The position numbers were made by a program, and so were the translations under genes. A DNA stretch of 64,000 nt from Cephalotrichum gorgonifer (taxonomy: Eukaryota; Ascomycota; Sordariomycetes; Microascales; Microascaceae), in assembly GCA_900312665.1 (NCBI GenBank), contig ONZQ02000003.1:2533968-2597967 (forward strand), read 5' to 3'. Positions 11,050 through 22,233 of the stretch are shown piece by piece. The stretch's first letter is position 1. Each line of letters starts with the position of its first letter. Under the pieces are notes generated by a model. It made no database searches. It saw only the letters and a program-made list of their open reading frames with translations, and was not told where the DNA came from.

Positions 11050-14015
11050 ATGGATCCAGGTCATCGAGGGGGGTCTCCCCGAGGACGCCAGCACCGCGAT
11101 CGCTCCGATGAACGACTTCCGACCTCGCAAGATCGGGTCTATGACCAATCCAATGAGTCCTACCGGTCGCGGCATGGTAAAGCTTGAAGCCCGGGTGGGA
11201 GTTTGGCGGAAATATAACAATGGAGACAACATTTTGTCGCATTTAGAGCAGGGATGGTTACGATCCATGAGCTAACTTGCCTACGGGACAACGAGGATAC
11301 TCTAGGTCTCCTCCTCCCAGGAATGACTTGCCCTACGATGATCTGCCCGAGGAGGATCCACGCCACCGCGAGACTATGGTATGGAGGCAGTATGAGCGTA
11401 CCGATGACGGAGACGGAGGTTATTATGACCGACCGAGTCGGTCGGGGGGCGACCATACCCAGCGCAGGGATAGGCGGCCTGAACCTGGCGAAGAATATCA
11501 TCACGGGCGCTACAGCCGTCCCAACCGTTCGCAGAACAGGTCTCGCGGGCGCTACGACTACGATGACCCGCAACATGGCTCCCAGCGCCACTACCACAGA
11601 AGGGGTTCAGAGTCGTATTCGGACCATGAGCGTAACGGTAGGCCCCGGAGCCGTGGGCAAAGTAGGAGTTACTCCCGCTCCCCGGCACGACACCCTGGAA
11701 GTCCAAGTGACACCGTCCTTCTCGAGGGCCTTCCCAGTGATGTTTCGGTCAACGAGGTTAGTGGTTCGCCGGGACTATATACAGCGGCCGGCCTTCGTCT
11801 CGCGGGCTGTGGCGTCGCAGCACAATTCTACTGCAGTACCACTCCACTTTGAGGCGCCGCGGCCAATCTGATCCTACCCGGAGCTCTTCCCCTCCATCTC
11901 GGCTTCAGCTAGGTCTAACATGCTCCCGCCCAGCTCCAATCCTGCGTAATCAGCTCTTCCATACTCTCGTCTGAGGACTTTGTGGACATTCGCATCCCAC
12001 CCACTGGAGGTAGGCAACCCGCAGCTCTCCTCCGACTCTCTTACTGTCCTGACACTATTTCCAGGCCAACGCCGCGCTTTTGTCCAGTTCCACGATGTCA
12101 GTGATGCCAGCGATTTTGTGGACAAACACTTCCCCGAGCTTACGGTAGAGCTCCCCCCGCGCGAAGGGGCGGTCGGCGAGATGATCTCATTATATGTTCA
12201 TTTTGCCCGATCCCGCGATGACGGGGATCGGAAGTATCTTTCAGGTGGCCAGTGGGAATGTCCTTCGGTTAGTTGACGGCCGCCACCACGGTTCCCGAGG
12301 GGTTCCTTCCTGAGAAGATACTGGTACTAACACTAGATCAGTGCGACTTTTCCAACTTTGCCACACGAGTTCGCTGCAAGATGTGCGGATGGGCCCAGTC
12401 GTGTAAGTATAGGCACAGTTCGAGCTGGGGTCAAGGTGCTGTCTGCTAACAAGATGCAGCTGCTGCCCCCGGCTACCAACAGGCGTTGACCGGCGAGACG
12501 GATGCTTCTAACGACGCATCCCAGTTCCTTGTCGTATATCCTCTTGACGCGTGCGTGACGGAGGAAGTCCTGGAGTTTGGCATGAAGAAGCTTGAAGTGG
12601 TTGAGAAGCAGCAGGTTTCTAAGGACTCAGGTGTCCCCGCTAAGCCGCTCAAGTCGACAGCTCCAACCGGCGATGCCACTGGCTACGGCGCGCGTCGAGG
12701 ATCGCTACATCGAGTTTTCCTCATTCGGGACAAGTCTAGCGGCCAGACCTTGAAATACGGCTTCGCTGAATTCTGGACCCTGGAGGATGCCATGGCGGCC
12801 TTGACCAAGTTCAGGATGTCGCGGTCGTTTACCATTGGCGGTACCCCGGTGGCGATATTTTCTATCCACATGGGTGTCTTTGTGCCAGATATGCAACCGC
12901 CCACGGCCGAAGACGACAAGTTCTCATTTGTCCCTCTCTTTAACCCGACGCTACGGGTGAAGTACTGGGATCCTCGTGTATATGCGAGCCAGCGGATTGT
13001 CAATCCGGAACCCCCAAAGAAGCTTGAGTCTACGGAAGAGGGGTCGAACAACTCGACAGAGGGGAAGAGGGCAAAGAAGCGCAAAGCCGATGGGAGTCTG
13101 GGCTCGGCGGCGGCCAAGAAGCCGGTCGCCATGGCTGGACAGATGGCAATGTGGCAGAAGAAGTCCCAGGAGCTGCATAGTGGGCGGGCTGCCACAACAC
13201 CGGACCACAGGCAGGATTCAGAGGAAACGCGCTCCAGATCGCCTGCCGCGATTCCAGCGAACGAAGGACCCATCAAAATCACACTGGGAGGCATGGCCAA
13301 GGCTGCGGCGAAGCCTGAGTTGCCGGACAGAGCAGCGCCGCGCCCAACTACATCGGAGCAGCCTTTGACGACCCCGGCCGCCGACGCACCCATCTCGTTT
13401 GTCGACCGGGAGCGGGTGTGCTGCCTACTCTGCATGATGAAATACAAGTCAACAGACGACCTAAACACTCACGAGCGCTCCGGAAACCACAAAAAGGCAA
13501 TGGCGGATGAAGAGAAGGTCAAGGCGGCCATGCCGCGTCTCGCAGCCCGCGACAAGAGGGCCCAGGAGAAGGCCAAGTCTGAAGAGGAGAGGCCTCAGTA
13601 TCGGGATCGCGCAAAGGAGCGCCGCGAGGTTTTCAACCAGCCCAATAAACCCGCCCCTCCAACGTCGAAGGCGAAGAGTGGTGGGGGGAAGGCAGAGGCG
13701 GTGCGGAAACCCGATGTGGCCAAGAAGCCCGATGTGGCGGCCGCGCCGAAGCCGTCGAAGGGATCCGCGATGCTCGCGAAGATGGGCTGGGCGGGGCAGG
13801 GCCTCGGGGCGAACGGGGAGGGAAGGACGGAAGCCATTGCTGCGAATCTGTACCAGCAGGGAGTTGGGCTGGGAGCTGAGGGGGGAAATCTGGGGGACGC
13901 GGGCGAGGTGGCGGCTCGGAAAACGGAGGGAGGTTACAAGGGGTATGTGACGAGCGTGCAGGAGAAGGCGCGGGAGAGGTACAACAAGCTAGGTGAACAG
14001 GGAGGAGGGGCTTGA
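11050..14015 (+). CDS. RBM5/RBM10-like splicing factor (RRM, RanBP2 zinc finger, RRM, C2H2, G-patch)
   Basis: Predicted nuclear RNA-binding protein of the RBM5/6/10 group, which acts in splice-site choice; the G-patch would recruit a DEAH helicase such as Prp43. Exons: 11050-11176, 11296-11756, 11934-12009, 12065-12267, 12342-12402, 12460-14015 (827 aa). Residues 1-180 are Arg/Ser/Asp/Tyr-rich. RRM1 starts at about 181 (DTVLLEGLPSDVSVNE) and continues to AFVQFHDVSDASDF. A RanBP2 zinc finger has Cys at about 287, 290, 301 and 304 (WECPSCDFSNFATRVRCKMC). RRM2 is at about 330-440. A C2H2 unit begins at about 630 (CCLLCMMKYKSTDDLNTHE..H). The G-patch is at about 745-790 (GSAMLAKMGWAGQGLGANG). The order of five domains matches RBM5/10 exactly. 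The exon 2/3 boundary is the least certain; I chose CCCAG at 11931-11933 because a CTAAC lies 15 nt upstream and frame holds. Confidence 0.9.
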
Positions 14016-14826
14016 GGGGGGAGGGCATTTGGGAGATCTGGCTGGCACGGTGGGCTGATTCATGTAATATACATGTAAATGACTTCCGGAGTTGGGGATA
14101 GGAATAATAATGATTTACTGTTTTGATGTTCCTGGGAATCGGGGGTCCACGCTCCGTGTCGCCATGTTCGGCACTATATCTTCTATCTACCACAGCCCCA
14201 AGGCCTGCGCCGGGGGGCGGGCCGTATCCATATCCGTAGGCTGGGGTGATGACGAACGGAGTGTACCAAGACCTTGGTACCTTGGCGGTTGTGATTTCTG
14301 ACGCGCGGTTGGTGTGTAAATAATTAACCGGTGCAACTTTGCTATGCGGAGGTTTGCACCAAGCCTCACTCGCCCTCCTGGATAAATTTACAATGATGAT
14401 CGATATATTAACGAACGTACAGCGAGCAGGGGAGGGAAGGGGGATGATGAAACGTAATCCGTCAGGTAACTGATTTATACTCTTCTGTGCTACGTGACGT
14501 TTTATGGGATCATCAATACATGAACCAAGGAAAAGGGGGTGAGCTCTGGAGAATTGGGGACTGGAAATGGAAATGGGAATGGGCTTATACTTAACTTATA
14601 TTGACATGTATACTTGCATACATGAGAATATATAAGTGATCGGTCGGTGGATGTTTTACACCTTGTCCACCGAGCTCCCTTTCCTCTGGCTCGACAATGA
14701 TATTGTCGCGATGATGCTTGACATGATGCTTGACAGAGACCCAGGTCATTGATTTTCTTGTTGACATTTTCTCGCTATCTTTTAACACATTATCGGAGGA
14801 AAAGGAAAAAAGTTTTTTGTCAAACA
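14016..14826. other. spacer before SET-domain gene
   Basis: 811 bp, AT-richer than its flanks; includes a perfect 12-bp direct repeat near the right end. No gene recognised. Confidence 0.5.
14711..14734 (+). repeat. tandem 12-bp repeat x2
   Basis: ATGATGCTTGAC occurs twice back to back in the leader of the SET-domain gene, about 95 bp before its start codon. Confidence 0.8.
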
Positions 14827-16404
14827 ATGCAGCAAACCCGAAACCTCCTTCTCCTCGCGGCCCTAGCCTCCGGCTCCTCCCTCATCGCCCCCGCCGCGGC
14901 CGGGGGTGGGAGTCGCGCGGACGCGGGCCCGGACCCGCTATGCCTCTGGGACGCCACGGCCCCGCTCCGCCCCCGTGCGCGGACCTCGTGTCCGCTCCCC
15001 GTCGACGACGCCTCGCCGACACATATAAGAGAAGGGGCCGTCCTAACGCCGCTCCGCTGCATCCGCCGACAACGAAACTCCAATTCCAATTCCAATTCCA
15101 GGAGCGGGGACGGGGAGTCGAAGTGCATCTACTCCGCGCCCACCTTCCGCGGCGGCGGTTTCTCCATCGCGACGGGGGCGCAAACCGCCGCGAACCTGCT
15201 CGGGATGGGCGGCCTAGACGACCTCATCGCGCCCGCGACGTCCCCGCACCTCTTCTCCACGGGGCCGACAGAGGACGTGGTCGGCGGCGGGCCGGCGTAC
15301 GAGGTGCAGGACATACCCGGCAAGGGCAAGGGCGTCATCGCCTCGCGGACGATACGGAGGAGGGAGGTGTTCATGGTCGACTACCCGCTCCTCATGGTCG
15401 AGGGAGCGCTGATCGAGGGGATGGACCTCGCCGGGAGGAGGGGGGTGCTACAGGGACTGGTGGCGGGGCTGGGGGACGAGGGTAGGGGGAGGATGCTCGC
15501 GCTTGCGAGGAGCGGTGGGGAGGACGAGGCGATGGACTTGTTTGTTACGAATGGGTGTGGGGTTGAGGTTTGGGGGAGGATGCATACAGGGGTGTTCCCC
15601 GAGGTTGCGGTGAGTTTCATTTTATTTTACTTTACTCCCTACTTGAATAGATGGGTGGGCGGAGAGACGGTTAGAAAGGTCACTGATTCTTTTGCGCCTT
15701 CTTGTAGAGGATGAATCACGATTGTCGACCAAAGTAAGTGTATAAACCCCCCACCACACGGGGGAGAGCGGAAAAGGGAGGTTAACGGTGTTAGTGCGTA
15801 CTTTCGATTCTCACCTAGCACGTTGACGATGGAGGTGCTGGCGTACCGTGATATACAGCCGGGGGAAGAGATAAACATCAACTGTAAGTCGTCTTTCCCC
15901 CCTCGCCCGCCCTCGTAGGACAAGTAACTTACCCGGAAATGTCCATCAGACGCATACGTAGGCATGCCGAGCAAAGAACGCCAGAAGTTCCTCCGGGATA
16001 CCTGGTCCTTCAACTGCACCTGTCCCCTCTGCACCTCCCCGCCCTCCGTCATTGCCGCCAGCGACGCCAGGAGGCACGACATCGCACGGAAGCGCATAGC
16101 GCTGCGAAAGGCCCGGAAGGAGGGGAGACACGACGATGCCCTAGGGGCGGCGGAGGGGGTGCTGGCACTGCTAGAGGAGGAGGAGGGACTCGAGGCGCTG
16201 GGGCCGGGATTCTGGGGCTTGTTGGCGCGTGAGCTTGTTGAGCTCGGGAGGACGGAGGAGGCTCTTGCGTGGGCGAGGAGGGCCCTCGAGGGGGGGAGGG
16301 CTTTTAGGGGGGAGGACAGCGGTGCTGTCGCGGAGGCGGAGGATTTAGTAAGGGCCGTTGAGAGGGAGGAAAGGAGGATGAAGGGGGAGACAACTGCGAA
16401 GTAA
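14827..16404 (+). CDS. SET-domain protein with N-terminal signal peptide
   Basis: SET-fold lysine methyltransferase-like protein of the fungal SMYD/SET5-like group. Exons: 14827-15609, 15708-15733, 15795-15883, 15950-16404 (450 aa). The N-terminus has a charged start followed by LLLLAALASGSSLIAPAAAG, a good secretory signal peptide, so it may enter the ER rather than the nucleus. The SET domain runs from about 157 (YEVQDIPGKGKGVIASRTI) to about 305, with RMNHDCRPN (the NHxCxPN S-adenosylmethionine knot motif, built across a 26-nt exon) and GEEININYAYVG. A post-SET-like cluster FNCTCPLC follows. The C-terminal 130 residues are helical and Glu/Arg/Ala-rich (TPR-like spacing). A Ser/Asn tract at about 86-93 comes from an AATTCC repeat. 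The same frame is open to an ATG at 14749, but starting there would bury the signal peptide. Substrate unknown. Confidence 0.8.
15082..15100 (+). repeat. AATTCC hexamer microsatellite inside the SET gene
   Basis: Three tandem AATTCC units encode alternating Asn-Ser residues between signal peptide and SET domain, a likely length-variable spot. Confidence 0.75.
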
Positions 16405-19112
16405 TCACTGGGGCGCTGTCGGCCCGGCGCTTTGAAGCGATGTAACGGAGACCCCTGTAGATGGTACTGTACAAATAAAGTCGTTCCGGGTCGGATGATG
16501 GGGGTCATCGACGCCGCTGTTGAGGTGAACTCGTATGTGATGGTGGGCGAGGATGGCGAATGCGCAGGTCGCGTGCTTCATGTCTTAAAAAAAGTGTGTG
16601 CAACGAAGCATGCAAGGGTGGCCAGAACCTCCCCCCTTCTTATCGGAAAATGACGAGTAGTCGCCCGGTCTGTGGACGTTCGAGATCCTTCATAGGTGTG
16701 CGTGGGACTTTGCACTATGCAGGTCGATGCGAAAAGGAGGGTCACACGGCGAAATGAGTCGTCCCCCCCTTCCCAGCCACGTCCTTCCATCCTTCCATCA
16801 CAGGCCCCCCTCCTCGACGCAGCCCAATCCAGCCGCTCGGAAATCTATATGCTCGTGCAAAAAAAGAACAAAAAGGTTGGGAAAGAATGGATGCAGATCA
16901 GGGTCCCACACCTCAGCTAGCTAGTCTGGCCACAGCCGTCCTCTCTCCATCGTTGAAGGCGCCATATGCTCCGTGCCCCTTTCGTAGTGTCTAGACGAAG
17001 CGACGCGGGTAGCGTCCCCCACTGAAGCAGCCTCGTGCAACCGACACGCTCAGGCGCACCCGTACGTGTAATCCGGGAAGTAAGTTATTTTACAGCGTGT
17101 ATTGTAACGAGAACTTTTGGGCGATGCGATGGGTGTTCGGAAGAGAGATGTTTCTAAAGGGGGGAACAAGAATACACTTGGGGTATCGCGGGTTGTTTGG
17201 TGGGGGACTCCTGCCTGCCGATTAGAGACCCAGCTTGGACTGAACGCTGGGACCACCAGTGGGCTCGACCTTCTCTCTTTGTGGCCCAGCGGAGTTACAC
17301 CAGCGGGGCCCACCTTCCCGAGTCAGACATCCTTCATGGCAGCTCTGGATGACCCCGCAGTTCGTCCCGGACTGTACCCACTTCTACGTGGACGGACGAC
17401 GTATACATACGCATACGTGTATGAGTACTTGTAAAGATGTAGAACCACCCCATGCCACTGCCCACCTGGCCCGCTCTCTTTACGGGCAAGAGTAGCTCCT
17501 TCTCCCACACTCGGTGTTAACGGGGAAGTATACCGAAGCCTTCTTCCTCGGGAAGTCGGGCGGCGGCCTCTTTCATATTCTCTCTGCTCCTCGGTAATCG
17601 GACCGGGAACGTCGGGGAACAACCCCCCACTTGACCTATCTTCTAGCTTCCACAGCTGACGTATGTTCGAGCGGTCTTTAGGCTCTAGGCGAGGGGAGCC
17701 AGAAACGGCCAAACGCGCGATTTTGACGCTGGAGAAGAGGCTGGGGGAACTTGGCGTGGATACCTTGCTTTTCTTTTGTGAGCTGTCAAGAGGAGTTCGG
17801 GACTTATAGGAGCAGAGCAGCTCGGGTAGATGTCCCTCCACCCCCCTAACCCTAGCTGCCAAGAAGATCGTCCCTGTCCCTGGTCTTCAGGTGATGCAAA
17901 GAAGCTCCTATAATGACGATATTGATACTCGCAACATGTTGTTGGATTTGACGCGCCGATCAAAAGCGCCGCCCGCCGCCATCAAGCGCCAGCTCCAACA
18001 TTAAGTCACGTCCGAACTTATTTTCTGCCCAATGTCCCCCAAGTACATCATCACGTCCATCAAGTACCTAATGTACTACGTATTTTCCACACTAACCCCG
18101 TCACTATACTGGTACATCCCGCCATCTTGGACTTACTCCTCCCGTCACCTGCAGGTCTTCTTTCCACTATTGCCTACACCCCCGGCTGGCCCGCGGGGTT
18201 TCTGTACCCCTCGATGCCTCCGCTTGACGTCCACCCAATCGGTGGATTGCTGGTGGAGGGCAAGGGGGGCGCAGTCAGGAGATAGGGCTAAGGTGAGATG
18301 TGACCTCCCAAAGTACTCCAGGGAGACGGGAGGATGCTCGTGTGCCTGTGGATGCATGTGCGTTTCCGTACCATGCTTGTACAAGCAGGTGGTATGTGGT
18401 GGTGCCTGGTAAGACGGGAGTCCTGGAAACCCCATCTTCGTGCGTCTCACCCCGCTGTTTGAGGCTCGCATTAACAAGCCAGACTCATATGCCCACATCC
18501 AACCGTTCGGCAGTGCTCCTGCCGAACACCGTAGACCGCTGGGCTTGAGCTCGTATTGCTACCTATATGTAGTCGCCCGGTTGTCCGTTCCACTCTTGGT
18601 GGGCCTGGAATCGGTTCGTCGGCTCTCCAGGCTTGCTTATCGATTTTCTTCCTACCCAAGTTGCACTTTTGGTTTATATCTCCCCATACTCCCCCCCCCC
18701 CCTTGCTTCCTCTTCGATTTTCGATTTTCTTTCTTCCCCTTTTCGGCATTCTGTTTGTTTGCTAGTCGTTTTAGTCAACTCTATTGTTTCTAGCATCTGA
18801 AGTTTACCGTACACGTTTTATGGTACAAGACGCCCGGTGACACTTAAACAAACCGCCGTTCATTCCTCATTACATATTCCCTTTGACGGATCGCCCCTTC
18901 CCTGGACGGACCCTCCCACCTTTCCAGATATTTCGTGTTATCTCCTGTTTCTGGAATAAAGTATTTATTCTTTTTCATGTCGCGTGCCACCTGACTTTCT
19001 GATTATTTCCTCCTTATCCCTTCATCTTTGTACTTGTAACCTGCCCACTCATCAACATCGGCCGGTCTACGGAGTACCCCGCCTTCTTATACACATCGTC
19101 TCGACAATACGA
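16405..19112. other. 2.7-kb gene-poor spacer
   Basis: No frame here looks like a gene; the longest (17323-17862, minus) is compositionally biased and has no known motif. It contains GTACTTGTAA at 17425-17434, a palindrome GCTTGTACAAGC near 18375, pyrimidine tracts around 18640-18790 and TGTACTTGTAAC near 19029, just before the next start codon. Confidence 0.5.
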
Positions 19113-20307
19113 ATGGAAACGACATCTAGCCTCTTCAGAGACCAAGACATCATGGCGACGTACGCACCCTCGAGGCATGCTGCCGACATGCTCACGATCG
19201 AGGATTTTGACACCGCTTCTATTCATTCTGCATCCCCATCATATGGTAAGTCTTGAGATCCTCGCCCTCTCCACACCCCCTTCGCGCCACTGCTGTCGTT
19301 GGCTCTATTGTTTCGTGGTTCGATATTAGCTATGACATCACGTGGCGCCCTCCCCCAGGATACCCGACCCCCCGCCGTCTTCGAAACATGAAGCTAGGAC
19401 CAACTCTAAAACTGCCAACAGTGTCCGAAGTCCCGTCCGAAGTCCCATCTTACACCTCTAGCCTGCCACCGCCATACGAGGCAGAGCAGAGTACCTCGGA
19501 CACAACCACCAGCACCAGCACCAGATCTGCGCCCGCGAGGCGCTCCGCCACCACCCAGCAGCGGGGCCTACCCCCCGTGCCCTCCCACCCGCGCGGCCTG
19601 CCTCCGTTGCCGTCCACCCCGGCGCCTATGCCGAGCCTAAGCGCCTTCAGCATTCCCAGCTGGTCGACCTTCTCCGCGAACCCGACTACGAGGCACTACC
19701 ACTCCGTGGCGCAGCGGCGCGTGGCCGCCGCGAACGACCGCATCGGGTCGCCGCTGCACAGGCACCTGCTCGACCGCGTGGTGGAGGAGGGAGACGACAG
19801 CAGGCCGCGGAGCAGCAGCGGCGGTGGCGGCGGAGCGGGGCCGTCGAGCTCGATCCGGGTGGGGGGGCCGGGATCGGTGGTTCGGACCGGCTGGGCATAC
19901 GCGGGGGGGAGACCGCTCGAGGACCCGAGTATTGTGGGGGAGGAATCGGCAAGGAGGGCGCGGGACGAGAGGATGAGGAGGGAGAGGAACGCGGCTTTGG
20001 TACTGGATGACCAACGGTGGGATTTGTATCTGTGTAAGTCTTTCTCCCCTCCTACCCCTACCCCTCTATGCCTCTCTCTTTCTTCTTAAGCCCTCCCTTC
20101 CGCTTGTTTTATTTCCCTCTCCCATGAATGCTGTCCGAGAAACCGCGATTTTGTTAAACGAATCCTTGTTCTGACCTACTCGCCTTTACAGCTCAGATGA
20201 ACCAGTGGCAGGCACGAGAGAGGACCTGGTCGCGCATAACCCCTCGGATGAACACGGAGGAGCGCAAGAGCTTCATGCGACGGATCAGCGGGAGGATCTT
20301 TTCATAG
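19113..20307 (+). CDS. conserved-looking hypothetical protein, disordered with basic C-terminal motif
   Basis: I do not recognise this protein. Exons: 19113-19245, 19359-20033, 20192-20307 (307 aa); all three join in frame at GTAAGT donors and CAG acceptors, and GC-rich codon use supports it. The N-terminal 60 residues (METTSSLFRDQDIMATYAPS, then MLTIEDFDTASIHSASPS) and LGPTLKLPTVSEVPSEVPSY have the look of conserved short linear motifs with many Ser/Thr. The middle is Pro/Ser/Thr- and Gly-rich and probably unstructured (PPVPSHPRGLPPLPSTPAPM could bind SH3 or WW domains). The end (SQMNQWQARERTWSRITPRM, then NTEERKSFMRRISGRIFS) is a basic amphipathic helix. No membrane segment or catalytic motif. 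A scaffold or membrane-associating adaptor is possible but is a guess. Confidence 0.65.
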
Positions 20308-20949
20308 GGGTCGGCACCGCGCCTGGACTAACACGGGGGAAGAAGGGCGGGGATCGCGAAAGTCAGCAAATGTTATGCTGTGACGTTGGTCGGAAGGCGC
20401 ATCTGTTTCCCACAGCTAGGGTTCATCAGAGGAAGGATCTTCTTCTACTTCTTCTTCATATTTTTTTTTTTTTGGCGTTTTGGAGGGGGGCGTTAGGGGG
20501 GCACCGCATAACGGATCTCATTGAGCTTATAGTGAGCTCACTACTCAACTCACACCTCGGAGTTAGGGGACAAGGGGGCAAGGGGCCTCTTAAATTGCAC
20601 CGTCACTTTCCCTTGCATGTACCTCAAAGAAATTTCCCGTGAAGTTTTAAAATGTCGGCGCTGGTTCATCCCTTTCATAAGGGGGGCTAAAAAAGCTCTG
20701 TGAAATCCAACCCAGGCAAGCTTAGGCTCAGAGGGGGGGGGGTCCTCGTCTGTTCTGTCTATCCCTCTCGGCATGCTCTATCCCGCCTCACCTCTCCCCC
20801 CCTTTTCCCGCCTCGCTGTTCCAACATACTAAAAGTACAGTCAACAAGAAAAAAAGAACCCAATCCCAATCCGAAAGTTTGACGCCGCTTTGAGAAAAAA
20901 ATATTCCCTAATGCATTACAGAATGGTGAGGGAGACGGACCCGACCACC
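20308..20949. other. convergent spacer hypothetical / VMA11
   Basis: 642 bp; includes homopolymer T at about 20459-20473 and mixed purine/pyrimidine runs. No gene recognised. Confidence 0.5.
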
Positions 20950-21141
20950 CTAGCGGCGGCGCATGACGAGCTTGTAGAAGTAGAAGCCGATGACTGCGAG
21001 GACGAGGGCGAACAGGAAGGAGGGGAAGGCCGCGAAGCCGGAGTTACGGATGAGGGATAAGTCGTCGTGGTTGTGGTTGCCGTCGTCCGGCGTCGGGGGA
21101 TCCGGGGTGATGGGGTCGTCGTGGCTCGGGTTGGTGGGCTT
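20950..21141 (-). other. in-frame open extension after the VMA11 stop: Pro/Asp/His linker plus one transmembrane segment
   Basis: Directly after the VMA11 stop (TAG, 21144-21142) the same frame continues for 63 codons to another TAG (20952-20950). Of the 63 codons, 59 end in G or C, with strong C preference, as in real exons of this window. The product would begin KPTNPSHDDPITPDPPTPDD, continue with GNHNHDDLSLIRNSGF, then about 20 hydrophobic residues (AAFPSFLFALVLAVIGFYFY) and a basic end KLVMRRR, the pattern of a single-pass or tail-anchored segment. The only ATG is four codons from the end, so it cannot be expressed as its own simple gene. It would need stop readthrough of VMA11, an alternative splice (acceptor GAG at about 21129-21127 is in phase with the penultimate VMA11 exon) or an unseen upstream exon. 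Confidence 0.5.
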
Positions 21142-22233
21142 CTAACCTTGGGCTTTGGTGTTGAGTATCAGGCCGACGATGAGGCTGTGAGGGTGGGGAG
21201 GGAAACAAACGTCAGCTAGGTTATTCCTTTCTTTGCCCTTTGGTTCGCGGGGTTCTGAAGGATCTGGGGGAATTGGGGAGGGAAGGGAACATACCCGTAG
21301 AGACCTAGGACTTCGCCGAAAATGAGGATGAGGACCATCCCGACATAGACCTTCTGTTCTTGCATGAAGGCGCGGACGCCGGCTTCGCCGACGACGCCTA
21401 TGCAGTAGCCTGATGCCAGGCCGCATAGGCCGACCGAGAGGCCGGCGGCAAGGTGCATGACCCCACTGTTCCCCAGCTGTCAGCCTTTCCTGGACTCGTC
21501 TTCTTAACGAAATGGGTCCTCCGCGTCGTACGGAGGGAGGGCTCTCCCCCCAGGTGTGTATGAAGGAGTCGTCGATGGTGATTCCCGAGGGGGGGTTTGG
21601 GGCTCGCTAGGCCCTTTCGTCAAGTAGAGCGGCACTCACCTGAAGAGAGAATAGCTGTCGGGAGGAGCGCGGATATCTTGGGAGATGAGGACGGAGATGA
21701 CGAGGCCGTAGACGGCGATGATACCGGCCATTACGACGGGGATGAGGGACTATATTTCGCTCGTCAGTGACCAGCGTCGAGATGGCCAGCGGGGCGAGGT
21801 TTAAGGTTCCAGCTCGAAAGCTAAACGGCTCGGCCTGCGGATTTGGATAAAGAGGACACGTACCTTCATCACAAGATCGGGTCGGTAACTGCCTATGCCG
21901 GCAATGCCCTGTCCGGCTTTCATCGTCCCGTACGCGGCGCCCATGGCTGGAGTTTCGTCGTTAGTTATCTCCAGCGGAAGAGAGATACGGAAGGAGTTGG
22001 GAGACGGGGAATCGGAAGACGGGGAATCGGGAATAGGGGAGCAGTACTGCTAAATATCATGGCGGAGGCGATGCCGGCCTGTAGTCGTCGAGCGGTCCCA
22101 TGTTAGCAGATCAGAGAGAGCAAGCGGCGGGGGGGGAGGGCGAAGAGCCGGGAAGGCATACGAAGCCCAAGAAGGACGCATATACGGGCGCGATCTGCGG
22201 CTCCGTCGAGTATATTCCGTATGGGTCGTTCAT
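21142..22233 (-). CDS. VMA11: V-type ATPase proteolipid subunit c'
   Basis: Membrane proteolipid of the Vo c-ring that carries protons across the vacuolar membrane; c' is a fungal-specific isoform. Exons on the minus strand: 22233-22162, 22078-22048, 21946-21864, 21749-21640, 21465-21295, 21184-21142 (169 aa), all joining in frame. Four membrane helices. AYGTMKAGQGIAGIGSYRPD and VMKSLIPVVMAGIIAVYGLV resemble c' rather than c (c has CATCVLRPDLLFKN there), as does the short loop APPDSYSLFSG. Helix 4 has the proton-carrying Glu in ILIFGEVLGLYG, and the end LIVGLILNTKAQG fits fungal Vma11. The 31-nt exon 2 (AGIASAMIFS) is needed to complete helix 1. RAV2, which assembles this enzyme, is also in the window. 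Note the long open extension after its stop. Confidence 0.93.
22002..22031 (+). repeat. tandem 15-bp repeat x2 in VMA11 intron 2
   Basis: AGACGGGGAATCGGA followed by a copy differing in the last base, within the intron between exons 2 and 3 of VMA11. Confidence 0.75.

Noticed and set aside
14749..14826. Upstream in-frame ATG for the SET gene
   Set aside because: It would put 26 Lys/Arg-rich residues ahead of a clear signal peptide; the ATG at 14827 is preferred.
17323..17862. 179-codon minus-strand frame in the 16.4-19.1 kb spacer
   Set aside because: No recognisable motif, biased composition and poor codon preference; spacer DNA is the simpler reading.
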